DNA of 64,000 nucleotides, taken from Buddleja alternifolia. Lineage: Eukaryota; Streptophyta; Magnoliopsida; Lamiales; Scrophulariaceae. The DNA is taken from contig CM033405.1 in NCBI GenBank assembly GCA_019426215.1, positions 32,580,199-32,644,198 on the forward strand. Direction: 5' to 3'. The notes beneath the pieces are model-generated. The model was not told the origin of the DNA and ran no database searches. It worked only from the letters and a program-made list of their open reading frames with translations. The position numbers and the translations under genes were made by a program. This document shows, piece after piece, positions 1 to 11,628 of the stretch (the first letter of the stretch is position 1; each line of letters starts with the position of its first letter).

Positions 1-39
1 CAAAATTTTATTGTGTGTGAGAAATAAACATTAAGACTA

Positions 40-810
40 TTGGACCTAAGCGGTTGTCCCTTCGGGGACAAAGCAACCCCATATGGTGGGGGGTTATCTG
101 CTTTGATCCTAAATTTTTTTCATTTTTTTAGATCCTCATTCTTTTGAATTCAAATAGTCATAATTTCCCCCAAAAAAAAAAAACGAAGTCTGAAAAAAAT
201 CAAAATAAATTACAAAAATAAAAAAATCACAAAAGCAAAAATAGAAGAAATCGAAAAAAAAACAAAAAAGAAACAAATTCCAGAAAATCTTTGAAAAATT
301 TAGAAAACAAAGCAAAAAACTCAAAAGAAAATAATTGAAAAATGAAAAAAAAATTGGAAACATGAAAATAAATAAGAAAAGAATCGAAAAAAATTATAAA
401 AAAACAAAAAAAAAGTTAGGAAAAATTAGAAAATTTCTTTTTTTTTTACTATTTTATTTTCATTTTTCTAGATTTTCAAACTTTTATTTTTTCTTTTTCT
501 TATTTTTCTATTTTTTTCTGAATTTTTCAGAAATTCTTGGATTTTCTGTTTTGTTTCTAATTTTTTTTATTTTTTTGAATTCTATTTTTTCTTTTGAATT
601 CTTTCTGAAACTTTCAGAACTTATATGTTTTCTTTTCTTTTCTAATTTTATTTTATTTTTTCAAATTTGTTTTGATGTTTTTCGAATTTTTTCTAGCCTC
701 TTTTTTTTTTTTTTAAATTATGAATTTTTGAATTTAAAACTGAAGATTTAAGAACATGCAAGAAATTTAAGATCAAAGCAGACAACCGCTTATCCTTTGC
801 GGTACGTAAC
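40..810. repeat. A-rich/T-rich foldback repeat
   Basis: Two GC-richer ends face each other. The left end reads GCGGTTGTC (51-59) and then CTGCTTTGATCCTAAATTT; the right end (about 750-800) is its reverse complement with few changes. Between them, roughly 175-425 is almost pure A-rich and 430-715 almost pure T-rich, so the two halves can also pair. This looks like a non-autonomous foldback or MITE of about 770 bp. I found no clear target duplication. The low-complexity reading frames here (136-363 minus, 335-751 plus) are not genes. Confidence 0.55.
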
Positions 811-1027
811 ACTTTGCCCCTTGATTGACGATTTTACCCTTACATATACTGGAATATTTGCTTATATTCTCTAAAATCACAGGGGGTTAAATGCAACATA
901 AACCAAATGTGAGAGTGTCGGATGTACATTTTGACAGGTTGCAGAGCAAAATGCAAAGTCCCCCATAAGTTGGGGATTAATTCTATGGTGGACCGAGGGT
1001 CTTGCTCCTGGTCCACTATCTACCATA

Positions 1028-1097
1028 TATTCACAAGTAGTAGGATGGTTTTCAAAAGGTGGGTGGCTAATGAAAACCATAACACTACTTGTGAATT
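1028..1097. repeat. Short imperfect hairpin (26-bp arms)
   Basis: ATTCACAAGTAGT..GGTTTTCA at the left is repeated as its reverse complement ending at about 1097, with three mismatches and a loop of about 16 nt. Neighbouring DNA (about 990-1020 and 1115-1125) holds a second pair around GGTGGACC/GGTCCAC. It is probably the core of a small MITE; the same AATTCTATGGTGGAC word appears in an intron MITE at 41.7 kb. Confidence 0.5.
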
Positions 1098-1109
1098 TGG
1101 TGGTGAATA

Positions 1110-1738
1110 GTCTTGCTCTCGATCCACCGTATATTTTTTTTTTTCTAAGTTTAGGGTGTCTGCATTATCTTAGTATTATATAGCAGTTAGGATTTTCTAT
1201 TGATTGTTAGTGTCAAGAGAAGTGTCTGTAATGTTAGAAGTCACAATGGGTCAATCTGTATTTATACCAGACCTTAAGGAAGTTTTCTGTACTTATCCTA
1301 AAAATAATGCAACTTCCTCTCAAGCTTTGATAAAATGAGTTAAAATAACTCGGTGACAGAGTTTTGCTATTGATGTCAAATTGACATTAATTGAGTCTCA
1401 TTATTGATAAAATATGAAATTGACAGTCAAGATAGTCAACAGTCATATAAGCATGTCATATAAATATAAATAGTAGTTGAATAACGAAGTTAATAATCAA
1501 ACTTCATTTATATGGTTGTGCATATAAACTCGCACAATCCATTCAAATAGCTCAAATCGAACCTATCCGTCCAAAAAATGTCTGTTTAGAATTTTTAGAT
1601 AGTGGTAAATTGAAAATATTATAGCACACCACATTCGAGTCGAGTAGTGGGTTTTATCAATTGTAACCCGCTTAATCCACAACATGACAACTTATAACTA
1701 TATATGTTGCGCATATATGTATATATATATATATATAG
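1110..1738. other. AT-rich intergenic DNA, no gene seen
   Basis: No supported gene. The part near 1620-1680 (GTAACCCGCTTAATCCAC) resembles ends of hAT-like MITEs seen elsewhere in the window, for example near 3.94-4.12 kb. A (TA)n tract at about 1718-1737 abuts the next element. Confidence 0.5.
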
Positions 1739-2025
1739 GGGATAAAAACATTAAACCCCCTGAATTTCAGATGTTTTTGCACTTTTTTATACAACCTTTC
1801 TTTTTTTCAACTTTGCCTCCTCATCTTCACGGAATTAGCATCTTTTTATATAAAAGAATATTCCGGGGAATATTCGGCCAAATTTTTGGCATGTGCCAAG
1901 CATGTGCCACTTTTTGTGGATTAAAATGCAATTTAACTCAAAAATTGAGGGCAATTTTGTCATTTTTCATCAACCCTATTTTCTCTCTCTCTACTTCATC
2001 TTCTTCACCAAAACACACACTCATT

Positions 2026-2061
<36 letters not shown>

Positions 2062-3452
2062 AACATACGCACACACACATGGACGGAGCCAGGAATTATG
2101 GTGAGGGGAGGTGAGATTTTTGTGAGTTTCATTTACCCGGTAGTGAAGGATTGTATGGGGGGTGCGGGGAGCTTGCCCCTCACGGTACGGTACGCTATAT
2201 GTATGCGAAAAAATTTAAAATTAGGTTTAGTAAGAACACTTTTGACATACTTTGTACTCTATACCTTTTTTGTTAATAGTGAAATTCTCTTATCCTCTCC
2301 CGTGGACGTAGGCACTTGCCAAACCACATAGAAATAATATTTGATACATTTTTCGTAACTAATAAAATAAAATATAGTTTTAAAACTAAAATAGAAAATG
2401 GTCCTAATATTAAATAAAACAAAATATGAAAAGTTTAAAAAGTATGTTTGGAGGGGAAAGTTAAAAGTCAAATTTAGTGGACTGTCGTGAATGATGGATA
2501 TATACAAAAGTGGAACTACAATTTGACTTGATATTTGGATATATGAGCCGAAATATATAGTTGCAGTCCATTTGAGTTTAAAAGTGGGCTAGCTACTTTA
2601 CAAATCATCATATATTTAAGAAGTGGGGTTGAAAGTGAAATTTTGTTTTATGTGTATAGAATAAAAAATTAAACATTCTGTTTCTTTTTTCTTGTGTTTC
2701 CCACATTCCCGTCTCTGATATGCGAGAGGTATAGAGTTTGTGATTTTTTTATTTTTATTTTTTGTGTTGTCAAGTGATTGAATTTATCATCTTCTTTGTT
2801 TCTTTAAAATAGTAGGTCCACTTCATTGTAGAGTCCACTTCTAATTATATAAGTTATATCAAAGCCCACTTTTTATTTCATGTTGAGTGTGGGGGGAGGG
2901 TGGGGGGAGGGGGGGGGATTTTTTATTAAACACCAACCACAACTAAAAATTTCTTTTTTTATATAATTGAAGGGGGGCGACCGCCCCATCATGTGCCCCC
3001 CCCCCCCCCTGTCCCTCTGTCTCTGCACACACACACACACATAAATAGACACACACGCATATGTGACCGGCGACAGCGGTAGGTGGAGGGACGATGGCGG
3101 CGGTAGGTGAGGGTATAGTGAAGAAGAAGATGGGTTAATTGATCTAATTAAGGTTTAGGGATTTAATTATGGGATTTTAATTAGGGATTTAATTAAAATT
3201 AATTTTGTTAAATTTAATAAAGGGTAAAAAAGTAATTTATCAAAATTCATCAATTGAAATACTATTTTGCCCCTAAAAATAGCATTTGAACGGCACATGC
3301 TAAATTTCCGGTGGTATATTCCCTCGGAATATTCTTTTATATATAAAAAAAATGCTAATTCCGTAAAGGTGAGGAGGCAAAGTGGAAAAAAAAAGGTTAT
3401 ATAAAAAAGTGTAAAAATGACCTAAGTTAAGGGGGTTTAATGTTTTTATCCC
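1739..3452. mobile_element. Foldback TIR element, about 1.7 kb, non-autonomous
   Basis: The left end GGGATAAAAACATTAAACCC (1739) recurs as its reverse complement at the right end (3431-3452). Inverted homology continues inward for about 200 bp: the AGGCAAAG/CTTTGCCT, GAATATTC and CATGTGCC blocks appear in matching order on both sides. Flanks are TATATATAG on the left and TATATATAA on the right, a possible 9-bp duplication but weak because it is pure TA. The interior has CA microsatellites, poly-G/poly-C runs and a piece of a copia-type LTR (about 2218-2335). Long TIRs with a possible 9-bp duplication suggest a MULE-like foldback. No transposase is visible. Confidence 0.65.
2218..2335 (+). repeat. 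Copia-type LTR fragment inside foldback element
   Basis: The segment contains the conserved words TTAATAGTGAAATTCTC, CTCTCCCGTGGACGTAGGC and TTGCCAAACCAC. These also occur in the small LTRs at 33.15-33.41 kb, 34.07-34.29 kb and, inverted, 17.44-17.68 kb. It is therefore a relic of the same LTR family carried inside the 1739-3452 element. Confidence 0.6.
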
Positions 3453-3682
3453 TATATATAATTAAAGGTTAGTATCAAACATTGACAACAATATATACAT
3501 ATATGTTCTCTAACAAGAGCAGTTTTATTCATAATAATGAACATATATACCTAATTTTTTATTTCGACGAACAAATTGAATATCTTATTTGAATACTTTA
3601 ATTACCTTGATTTAAACAAAAGTTCTATTTTCCTAACCAAAGAAACAAACACGCGTGCGCACGCACACATATATATGTATAG

Positions 3683-3714
<32 letters not shown>

Positions 3715-5250
3715 TGATGAATTTTATTAACAATTTAGTTTTCTTAATATTTAAGAGTTTTAGCTTATTACAAATCATGATAATATGACTTTTATTTAGT
3801 GACATTATTTATTCTCTTATTTTTCACCTACTCAATTTTTTTAGTTAAATCTACAATAACAAATATTTTTTTAGTTTCTTCCGACTTACCAATTGTAACT
3901 ACAAATAAGTGGTATGAGCTATAAATATAATTCGATAACCCGCCAACCGACCGGTCCACCTACTAAATACCATGAACCCGACCAACCCGAACCGCTCGAT
4001 TTGGAATGATAGTTATGAGATTTCATTCGTTTATATAATATTTTGTCAACTCGCACATATCAAATCGTGTTAACTTATTTTTGTAATACAACCCGAATTC
4101 AACCTTTCACACCCCTATATATAGGTAGCAATAATTTTGAAAATAAAAATTCATCAGATGAAATTTTAAAAATTTAATAATCAAAATTTTAGGTTTAAGA
4201 AAAAAAGTAGAGATAATATTTGCTTTGCATTTTTAACATTCTTTCATCTTACGCCGCGCCTCCTTTTTTTCTTTCTTATACTTCAACTTCTTATTTGAAT
4301 TGATCTAATTAGTAAACGATCTATGTTACTTATATGATATTTCATGAAAATTAGACGGACTCTTGAAATTAAAGTAGGGTTGAAAATGCTATACATTCAT
4401 TGTAAAACACTATAGATTGAGAATCCGAGTCCATCAAATCCAATTAGAGCATTGTCATTCACAATCATTTACCAATTTGACATTAACAATAAATTTTACG
4501 TACCAGTATTTTTTTATTCTTGAAAAAAATGTAACCTTCATAGTGGGGTCTTATTATACATTATAGATATGCTTATTTATTTTTTAAAACAAAAGTAATA
4601 TATAAGTATAATGATTTTCAATATATTTACATGATTAATGGTTATGGGTTTTGAATACACAAATATTAATCATGCCGCATGAGTAAGGTTTATGGCATTT
4701 TGTTTTATTTCATATTTTAATTATTAAATTCCCTTGCTGGAACATGAAAGAGCCCTTTAATTTTTCAATTTTTTGAATCAAAAGCTAGTGAAATGAGATT
4801 TCAGGTGTTGAATAAAATAGTGAAAATATTAATAAATGAATATATATATTTTTTAAATAATATACATTATCCCTTATATATATTATATTCTACTTATGTG
4901 CATTAATGATATTATTTTGAATAATTATGACAATGCATAAAGAAGAAGAAAATGAATAAGGAGGAAATTTCATCATAGTTAATTAAGGGTATAATTGTCA
5001 TTTTAATTTTGATAAATAATAAGAAATGAATTTGCGTGTTAATAGCTTAATCTTTGAAAACCCAAAAGGTAATCAGCATTTATAATAACATAAAGGACAA
5101 TATGACTCTTTTCAATAAGAGAGGGGGTTAAATCTCTTTTACCCTATTAGTTGGATACAAAAGGTTCAAACAAATTGATGAACAAGAGTGTAATTTAGAT
5201 GTAACATAACATGAAAAACAAGTCATCAAGATAATTAAAATTGTAGACAA
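3453..5250. other. Intergenic AT-rich DNA with MITE relics
   Basis: No gene was found. A CA/TA microsatellite lies at 3650-3715. Around 3938-4125 is a GC-richer patch (AACCCGCCAACCGACC to TTTCACACCCC) that resembles a hAT-type MITE end. The rest is AT-rich with no recognisable structure. Confidence 0.5.
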
Positions 5251-5830
5251 AAGGGAGTGATGATGGTAAAAATCGTCAGACAGTGAGTGCACGCGATGGA
5301 CCATGTGGAGTAAGGAAATCGATTCAACTCACGACAGATTAGGTTAAGGGTTGGTTAAGTTATAGACCGCATTAGGTTACTTCGAGCTGCCTACGTACCC
5401 AAGGTACGTGGGATCAAGTCAGTTTGTAATTCTTTTGTGGGGTTACTCTCAATAGCCAGTAAATTTTCACTGGAGGAGTAGGTAATGAGCCTCTACCAGC
5501 TCCACTAAGGTATTTATAGGGAGCTGGTAGTGGATTGTGGGTTATGGGCCTAATTTAATTAATAACCTATCAGATTTAATATTATTGTTTTTTAGACTAA
5601 TAATATATCTCAATTATCTTTGGTGGATCTTCCATCCTCTTTGGGCTTGTCTAGCGGGTTACCCACAGATATTAACCCGCAGATCGCAACTCGATCCAAC
5701 TTGAGGACACACGTAATTATTATAATGCCCTTAGTTATATTTTGCTGCACATCAGGGAGGAAACCAAAATTATTGAGCACTTCAAATTGCAGAATTTTCT
5801 AAAATATGTAATGAAAAATACTGACATCGA
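5250..5830. other. Unclassified repeat-like segment with hairpin
   Basis: This stretch has a more balanced base composition than its surroundings. It contains an 11-bp inverted repeat CTACCAGCTCC / GGAGCTGGTAG around a TATTTATA-like box (about 5495-5532). I could not assign it to a family. A 60-aa reading frame at 5620-5802 shows no known motif and I do not call it a gene. Confidence 0.35.
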
Positions 5831-6000
5831 GATTTAAAATGACTAAACTTTGTCGAGAGAAATGTCAAACAAAGTACAAGGCATAGGCGCATGGCGTGTA
5901 GGAAAAATACTACAAAAGAAGAAGAAAAAAAGGTTTAAGAAACTTCTCTTATTCAATTCGTAGACCTTTATTAGACTTTACAATTTTGAAAAATAATTAT

Positions 6001-6498
6001 TGTTAGATTTTTTTGGTGGACTTGTATTATGTGCATATCATAATCATACGTATTCGGGCACATAGACGTATGTGCATTACAGTTTGAATTGTATATCATA
6101 TATTAAATAAAGTTTAGGGCCTAAATTAAGTCATCCAATTAAGTTTTTATAGGGCCAAGTCATCTTATTTAGTATAGGGTTATATTTAATATGTTTAGAG
6201 ATCTTGAGGACTGAATTGCAATTTATGATGGGCTGATTTGCAAATAAATCCTATTTCAGCTATATATAGGGGTTATGGTCCCCAGTTAACGTATGACAGA
6301 AAATAGAACTCTTCAGTTCATACGGTCCTTTCTCTTTGAAATCCTGTCATCCGAAGAAAGGTTCTACGGTGTACGATCAACTGGAAGCCATAATCCTTAG
6401 GTGAAAGCTTCGCTATGGATTCAGATACGCTTCCAGTTTATAGTTTATTACGTGATTATCATGAAGTTCGAAGATTCGGGACCATCAATTAATTTCCA
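6001..6498 (+). repeat. 5' LTR of copia element
   Basis: It starts TGTTAGATTTTTTTGG and ends CATCAATTAATTTCCA, aligning end to end with 12055-12550. It carries a TATA-like CTATATATAGG at about 6260, a plausible promoter core. The primer-binding site follows 7 bp downstream. Confidence 0.9.
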
Positions 6499-6502
6499 TC
6501 AA

Positions 6503-6520
6503 GTAGTATCAGAGCCCTGA
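6503..6520 (+). promoter_or_regulatory. Primer-binding site (tRNA-Met type)
   Basis: TAGTATCAGAGCCCTGA lies immediately after the 5' LTR. It differs by one base at its start from the TGGTATCAGAGCC consensus used by plant copia elements to prime from initiator tRNA-Met. Confidence 0.85.
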
Positions 6521-7643
6521 TTAAAGAACTCATAATTTTTCCGTAAAATTCATGATTTTTTTTTCCGGTAGAATCTCGAGATTTGACGGCAAATTGTTCC
6601 GTTGCAATTTATGTTTTGATGAGTCTTCTGGATTCAGAACCTCATGAAATGGATTAAGTTGCCTGCTTATGCTATGATTAAGATGAATATGTATATATTA
6701 AGATTCATGAACCTTCTGGCATAAGAAATAGAGATAAGGTGGATGTTTAAAATTATGATAAAGTGGATTAAGTTCTTCACTGGTTATGCCCACCGCCTTA
6801 GTGCAGTATATCGGTTGATTATTTCTATTTATGTGCAAATGAATTTTTGCTTCATGGCTAAGCTTAAGTCCACCGCCTTTATCAATATAAAAGATAAGCT
6901 TGTTTAATGCATGTCTTTCTTTTATATTATAAGTTGGCCAGTTTACAATATTTTTTTTATGCTGAGGCCCAATGTAAGTGAAGGACTATAAGGTGGGCTT
7001 TTCATTGCTATTTGGGCTTTGCTTAGTATTTTTTTATTTATTGTGAGCCCAAAGGGCAACTAAAGGGGTCGTGAGCCCAAGTTGTTAGATGGGTTGGACA
7101 TAAGGATTCGATTTGTGATGGCCCAACCCGGTCCAGCCTGTTGACTGTTGATGTGACCGTTGACCGTTGACTAGATTTAAAAAAAAATTGATTTGATTCA
7201 TAATGATTAAGGTTGCTTAATTTTAAGCATGCTTGGTATTTCAAATTGATTAATTGAAGCAATATGTTACCAAAGTAGCATCTATTATATAGATTATTCG
7301 AATGTGAAATACTGAAGTGTTTGTGTGTGTGAATTTCATGCGGATAATAACCGGCCCAAAGGAAGGTTATTATTGTCTGGTAGAAATTCTAACACACGTG
7401 TGGTGGTAAACATGTGATGATTATCAGGTGTCCATGTGGATGTTAAGTCAGTCCAAAGAAAGGCTTGACATCTGACAGGATCTTATTGTCAATGTTTGAT
7501 CACTGCACCAAGAAAATCATTTATAAGTTGTTTCTCTGTCCAAAAACTAGAATCAATGTTATACCGGTTTTCTTGTGATGGGAATTTTCATTATGACTCT
7601 ATTTACAGTTATCTGCTTAAAGTTTTAGTTTATGTGAGCTTAT
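6521..7643 (+). other. Untranslated leader of copia element
   Basis: About 1.1 kb between the primer-binding site and gag with no open coding frame of interest. It holds short direct repeats of CCACCGCCTT (about 6790 and 6870) and a block GGCCCAAAGGAAGGTTATTA followed later by CAGTCCAAAGAAAGGC. A minus-strand 74-aa frame at 7038-7262 is incidental. Confidence 0.6.
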
Positions 7644-8486
7644 TTGGTTTATTTTGTTCTCTATTCAATTAATACTTCTACCGCATTTGTATCTGCCAAT
7701 ATCAACTCAATTTCGGTGCTTAACAACATTAACTTTAACGACTGGAAACAGAACGTTATGATAGTTCTCAGTTGCATGGATCTAGACCTTGCATTCAGGG
7801 AGCTACGTCCTGCTGATCATCCAGCTGAAAGTACCTCTGATCATAAGAGGGAAATCGAGAGGTGGGACCGCTCAAATTGCATGAGTCTTATGATCATGAA
7901 GCGTGCAATTCCAGAATCGTTCAGGGGCACAATGTCTGAGGAGACTAATGCTAAGGCGTTCCTTGAGGAGCTTGAAAAATGTTTTGTCAAGAACGAAAAG
8001 TCGGAGACAAGTTCCATTCTGTGCAGTCTTGTTTCCATGAAGTATAAAACAAAATTAACATAAGGGAATACATCCTGGAGATGTCTCATTTGGCATCAAA
8101 ACTGAAAGCACTTAAGGTAGAGCTGTAGGATGACTTGCTCGTGCATTTAGTATTGATATCTCTTCTTACACAATTCAGTCAATTTGTGGTCAGTTATAAT
8201 TGCCAAAAGGAGAAATGGACTCTTAACGAGCTTATTTCGCATTGTGTGCAAGAGGAAGAGAGCTTGAGACAAGGAAGGGTTGAAAGTGCTCATTTGGTAT
8301 CCTCCTCAGGCATTAACAAGAAAATAAAGGGTAAGGAAATTGCGGTCTCAGACCCAAAGAAGAAGCAACTAAAGGGGTCCAATGGACCCATTTCGGATAC
8401 ATCATGCTTCTTCTGTAAAGATCCTTCTCATGTCAAGAAAGACTGTGCCAAATATCACGCTTGGCGTATAAAGAAAGATACAAGTC
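7644..8486 (+). pseudogene. gag: Copia gag, frameshifted
   Basis: The first frame (7644-8063) encodes a copia Gag core with the motifs NFNDWKQNVMIVLSCMDLDL and RWDRSNCMSLMIMKRAIPE. It is broken by a frameshift near 8055. The homologous sequence continues in another frame (REYILEMSHLASKLKALKVEL), meets a TAG near 8127, then resumes with LVHLVLISLLTQFSQF. The nucleocapsid zinc knuckle CFFCKDPSHVKKDC (CX2CX4HX4C, 8405-8446) is intact. The start is provisional because the first residues of the frame look unlike Gag. Confidence 0.85.
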
Positions 8487-8683
8487 TTACTCTTGTTTGT
8501 TCTGAAATTAATTTGGTTTCAGTGCCTAGACATACTTGGTGGCTAAATTCTGGTGCTACCATTCATTTAAGTGTGTCTATGCAGGGCTGCCTGAGTTGTC
8601 GAAATCTAAGTGATGATGAAAGATTCATCTATATGGGGAATGACAATTTAGTGGAGGTTAAAGCAATAGGGACATTTAGGTAA
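8487..8683 (+). pseudogene. Copia aspartic protease, active site mutated
   Basis: The retropepsin region follows Gag in the same frame. The family active site is Asp-Ser-Gly; here it reads TWWLNSGATIHLS, so the catalytic Asp is Asn (codon 8546-8548, GAT to AAT presumed). The frame ends at a TAA at 8681-8683. The Asp-to-Asn change should abolish proteolysis, so this copy could not process its own polyprotein even without its frameshifts. Confidence 0.8.
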
Positions 8684-8704
8684 TCGTTTACGATTGGATT
8701 TTGT

Positions 8705-10027
8705 TTGAACTGGTATGAGACATATGTTGTACCGTCATTTAGACGGAACTTAATTTCCATTTGTGTTTTGGACAAAGAAGGATATGTTTGTTCATTTGTT
8801 CACAATGGATGTCGTCTCTATTATGATTCTAAACTTATCGGATCCATTACTTTGTCAGGATGTGACAACCTATATATGCTTGATACGGTTACCTCACTTA
8901 ATGAAACCGTGCACGCTGATTTGCATGGCACTAAACGGAAATTAACAAATGAGAACTCACTATCATTATGGCACAAACGTTTAGGTCACATTTCTAAACA
9001 AAGAATTGAAAGGCTTGTGTCAGATGAGATTCTCGGTGCACTTGACAATACGGAAAATTAAATATGTGTTTGAGTATATTAAAGGAAAACAGACAAACAA
9101 GAGAAAATCAGGAGACGAGAGAGCTAAGGATGTCTTAGAACTTAAACATACAGACATTTGTGGGCCATTTCCTATACCTTCATGGAATGGTCAACAATAT
9201 TTTATAATGTTCATAGACGATTACTCTCGTTATGGCTATTTGTACTTAATACATGAGAAGTCTCAAGCTCTGGACGTTTTCAAATCATTTAAGGCCGAAG
9301 TTGAAAATCAACTCGGCAAAACAATTAAAGGCGTCAGATCTAATCGTGGTGGTGAATACTACGATAGATATGACGGATCAAATGAACAACGTCCAGGACC
9401 TTTTGCTAAATTCCTAGAGGAATGTGGAGTAGTCCCACAGTACACCATGTCGGGAAGTCCTAATATGAATGGTGTAGCTGAAAGACAAAACAGAACTTTA
9501 AAAGAAATGGTTAGGAGTATGATAAGTCATACTACCTTACCAGATTCCCTCTGGGGAGAAGCACTTAAGACCACAGTTTACATCCTAAATAGAGTTCCAA
9601 CAAAAGCAACGACCAAAACCCCTTATGAACTATGGACGGATAAGAAGCCTGTGTCAAAACATTTACACATTTGGGGTTGTCCAGCTGAGGCAAGGCCTTA
9701 TAGGTGAGCGAAAGGAAATTGGACTTAAGACCGGTCAGTTGCTATTTTGTTGGATACTCTGAAAGATCACGGGGGTTTAAGTTTTATGATCCCACATTCA
9801 TAACATTTTTTGAGACGGGAAATGCCCGGTTCTTTGAGGATATTGAGTTTGAGATGGAGGATAAGGTTAGACACTTTGTCTTTGAGAAGGAATCAGTTAC
9901 TATCCCTCTTCCTACAGTTGTTATTGACCATGATCAGGATTTCATTTTTGACATGGTTCAAGAACAACATTCGAGACAACAAGACAATGTTGAAATTCTC
10001 CCTGAGGAACAAACTCAACAACCTTAA
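8705..10027 (+). pseudogene. Copia integrase, frameshifted and catalytically mutated
   Basis: The GAG-pre-integrase domain ([19 protein letters not shown]) ends in a premature stop at 9059-9061. The core continues in another frame (9006-9707). Of the DD35E triad, the first Asp (HTDICGPF, codon 9153-9155) and the Glu ([10 protein letters not shown], codon 9480-9482) are present. The second Asp is Asn (VRSNRGGEY, codon 9342-9344). One zinc-finger cysteine appears as Tyr (FEYIKGKQ). The C-terminal part (9704-10027) follows after another frameshift, with CYFVGYSERSRGFKFYDP. Confidence 0.9.
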
Positions 10028-10033
10028 GAACCA

Positions 10034-11625
10034 ATGCCTTTAAGGAGGTCCACTAGAGAGAGGAGAAGTGCGATTTTGGATGATTATGTCGTATTTCTCA
10101 ATGAACATGAGGCAGACATTGGCATGATGGAAAATGATCCAATCACTTTTCGTCAAGCCATTGAAAGTTCTAACTCTCAAAAGTGGATAGATGCCATGAG
10201 TGAGGAAATCAAATCAATGAAAGATAATGACGTATGGGATCTTGTCCCATTGCCGAAGGGTGGTCGTAAATGGATATTTAAAACCAAGAGGGATTCACAT
10301 GGCAATGTGGAAAGATATAAGGTTATCTTATCGCTAAGGGATTTACTCAAAAGGAGGGCATCGACTATAAAGAGGCTTTCTCTCCGGTTTCTTCGAAAGA
10401 CTCTTTTAGAACTATTATGGCATTAGTGGCGTATTTTGATTTAGAGTTACATCAGATGGATGTCAAAATGGCGTTTCTAAATGGAAACATTGAAGAAATG
10501 ATATATATGGTGCAACCAGAAAACCTTATTTCTTTAGATTCAAGGGAAATGGTTTGTAAACTTAAGAAATCCATCTATGGACTCAAGCAGGCTTCCCGTC
10601 AATGGTATCACAAGTTTCATCAAATCGTTTTATCTTTTGATTTTTAGGTAAACGCAGTTGATGATTCTGTATACCATAAGTTCAGTGGGAGCAAATATAT
10701 TTTCTTGATTTTGTATGTGGATGACATCCCACTTGCCACCAATGATATAGACTTATTGCATGAAACTAAGAAATTTCTCTCGAAGAAATTTGAGATGAAG
10801 GATCTTGGCGATGCATTTTTTTGTATTAGGAATCCAAATACATCGAGATCGTTCTCGGGGTATTCTTGGATTATCACAAAAGGCCTATATCAATAAGGTA
10901 CTTCAGAGGTTTGACATGCAGGACTGCAAATCAGGTGATACCCCAGTGGCTAAGAGAGACAAGTTTAGTCTCAATCAATGCCCCAAGAATAATTTGGAAT
11001 CTAAGGAAATGAAGGACATCCTTTATGCTTCGGCTGTAGGGAGCCTGGTATGGATCACTGGAAAGCAGCCAAAAGAGTTATGCAGTATTTACAGAGAACA
11101 AAAGATTACATGCTCACAAAAAGACAATCAGATCAACTTGAGATCATTGGGTATTCTGATTCTGACTTTGTGGGATACCAGGATAGTCGCAATTCCACTT
11201 CGAGCTACATTTTCTTGCTTGCTAGTGGAGCAATTTCTTGGAGGAGTGCTAAGCAGACACTCATTGCTTCCTCCACCATGGAAGCAGAATTTGTAGCAAC
11301 TTATGAGGCATCAAATCAAGGGATTTGGCTGAGGAATTTTGTCACTAGGCTGCGTATAGTAGATGATATTGAAAGACCGCTAAAGTTGTTTTGTGACAAT
11401 AAATCCGCAGTCCTTTATTCAAATGACAATAGGAGTTCTTCTAAGTCTAAACATATAGACATTAAGTTTCTTGTTGTTAAAGAAAGAGTTCAGAGTGGTC
11501 AAATCAGTATTGAGCATATTGGGACAAACTCCATGATTGCGGATCCGCTCACTAAGGGATTAACACCGAAGGTCTTTCACGAGCATACTGCTCGTATGGG
11601 TGTTGTACAACTAGACAATGTCTAG
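10034..11625 (+). pseudogene. Copia reverse transcriptase-RNase H, broken
   Basis: The RT begins KWIDAMSEEIKSMKDNDVWD and shifts frame near 10322. It continues as LELHQMDVKMAFLNG and SIYGLKQASRQW, and is interrupted by TAG at 10645-10647. The polymerase motif LYVDD is intact (Asp codons 10720-10725). A further frameshift lies near 10820. At about 11048 GSLV is joined directly to DHWKAAKRVMQYLQ, so the segment normally linking RT to RNase H in this family is deleted. RNase H (11050-11625) is open to its natural end, with SSTMEAEF and KSKHIDIKF. Confidence 0.9.
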
Positions 11626-11628
11626 ATT

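Noticed and set aside
335..751. 138-aa Phe-rich frame
   Set aside because: Low-complexity A/T-rich DNA of the foldback repeat; no signal of coding.
1684..2331. 215-aa frame
   Set aside because: Spans the TIR, CA repeats and an LTR fragment of a foldback element; no domain.
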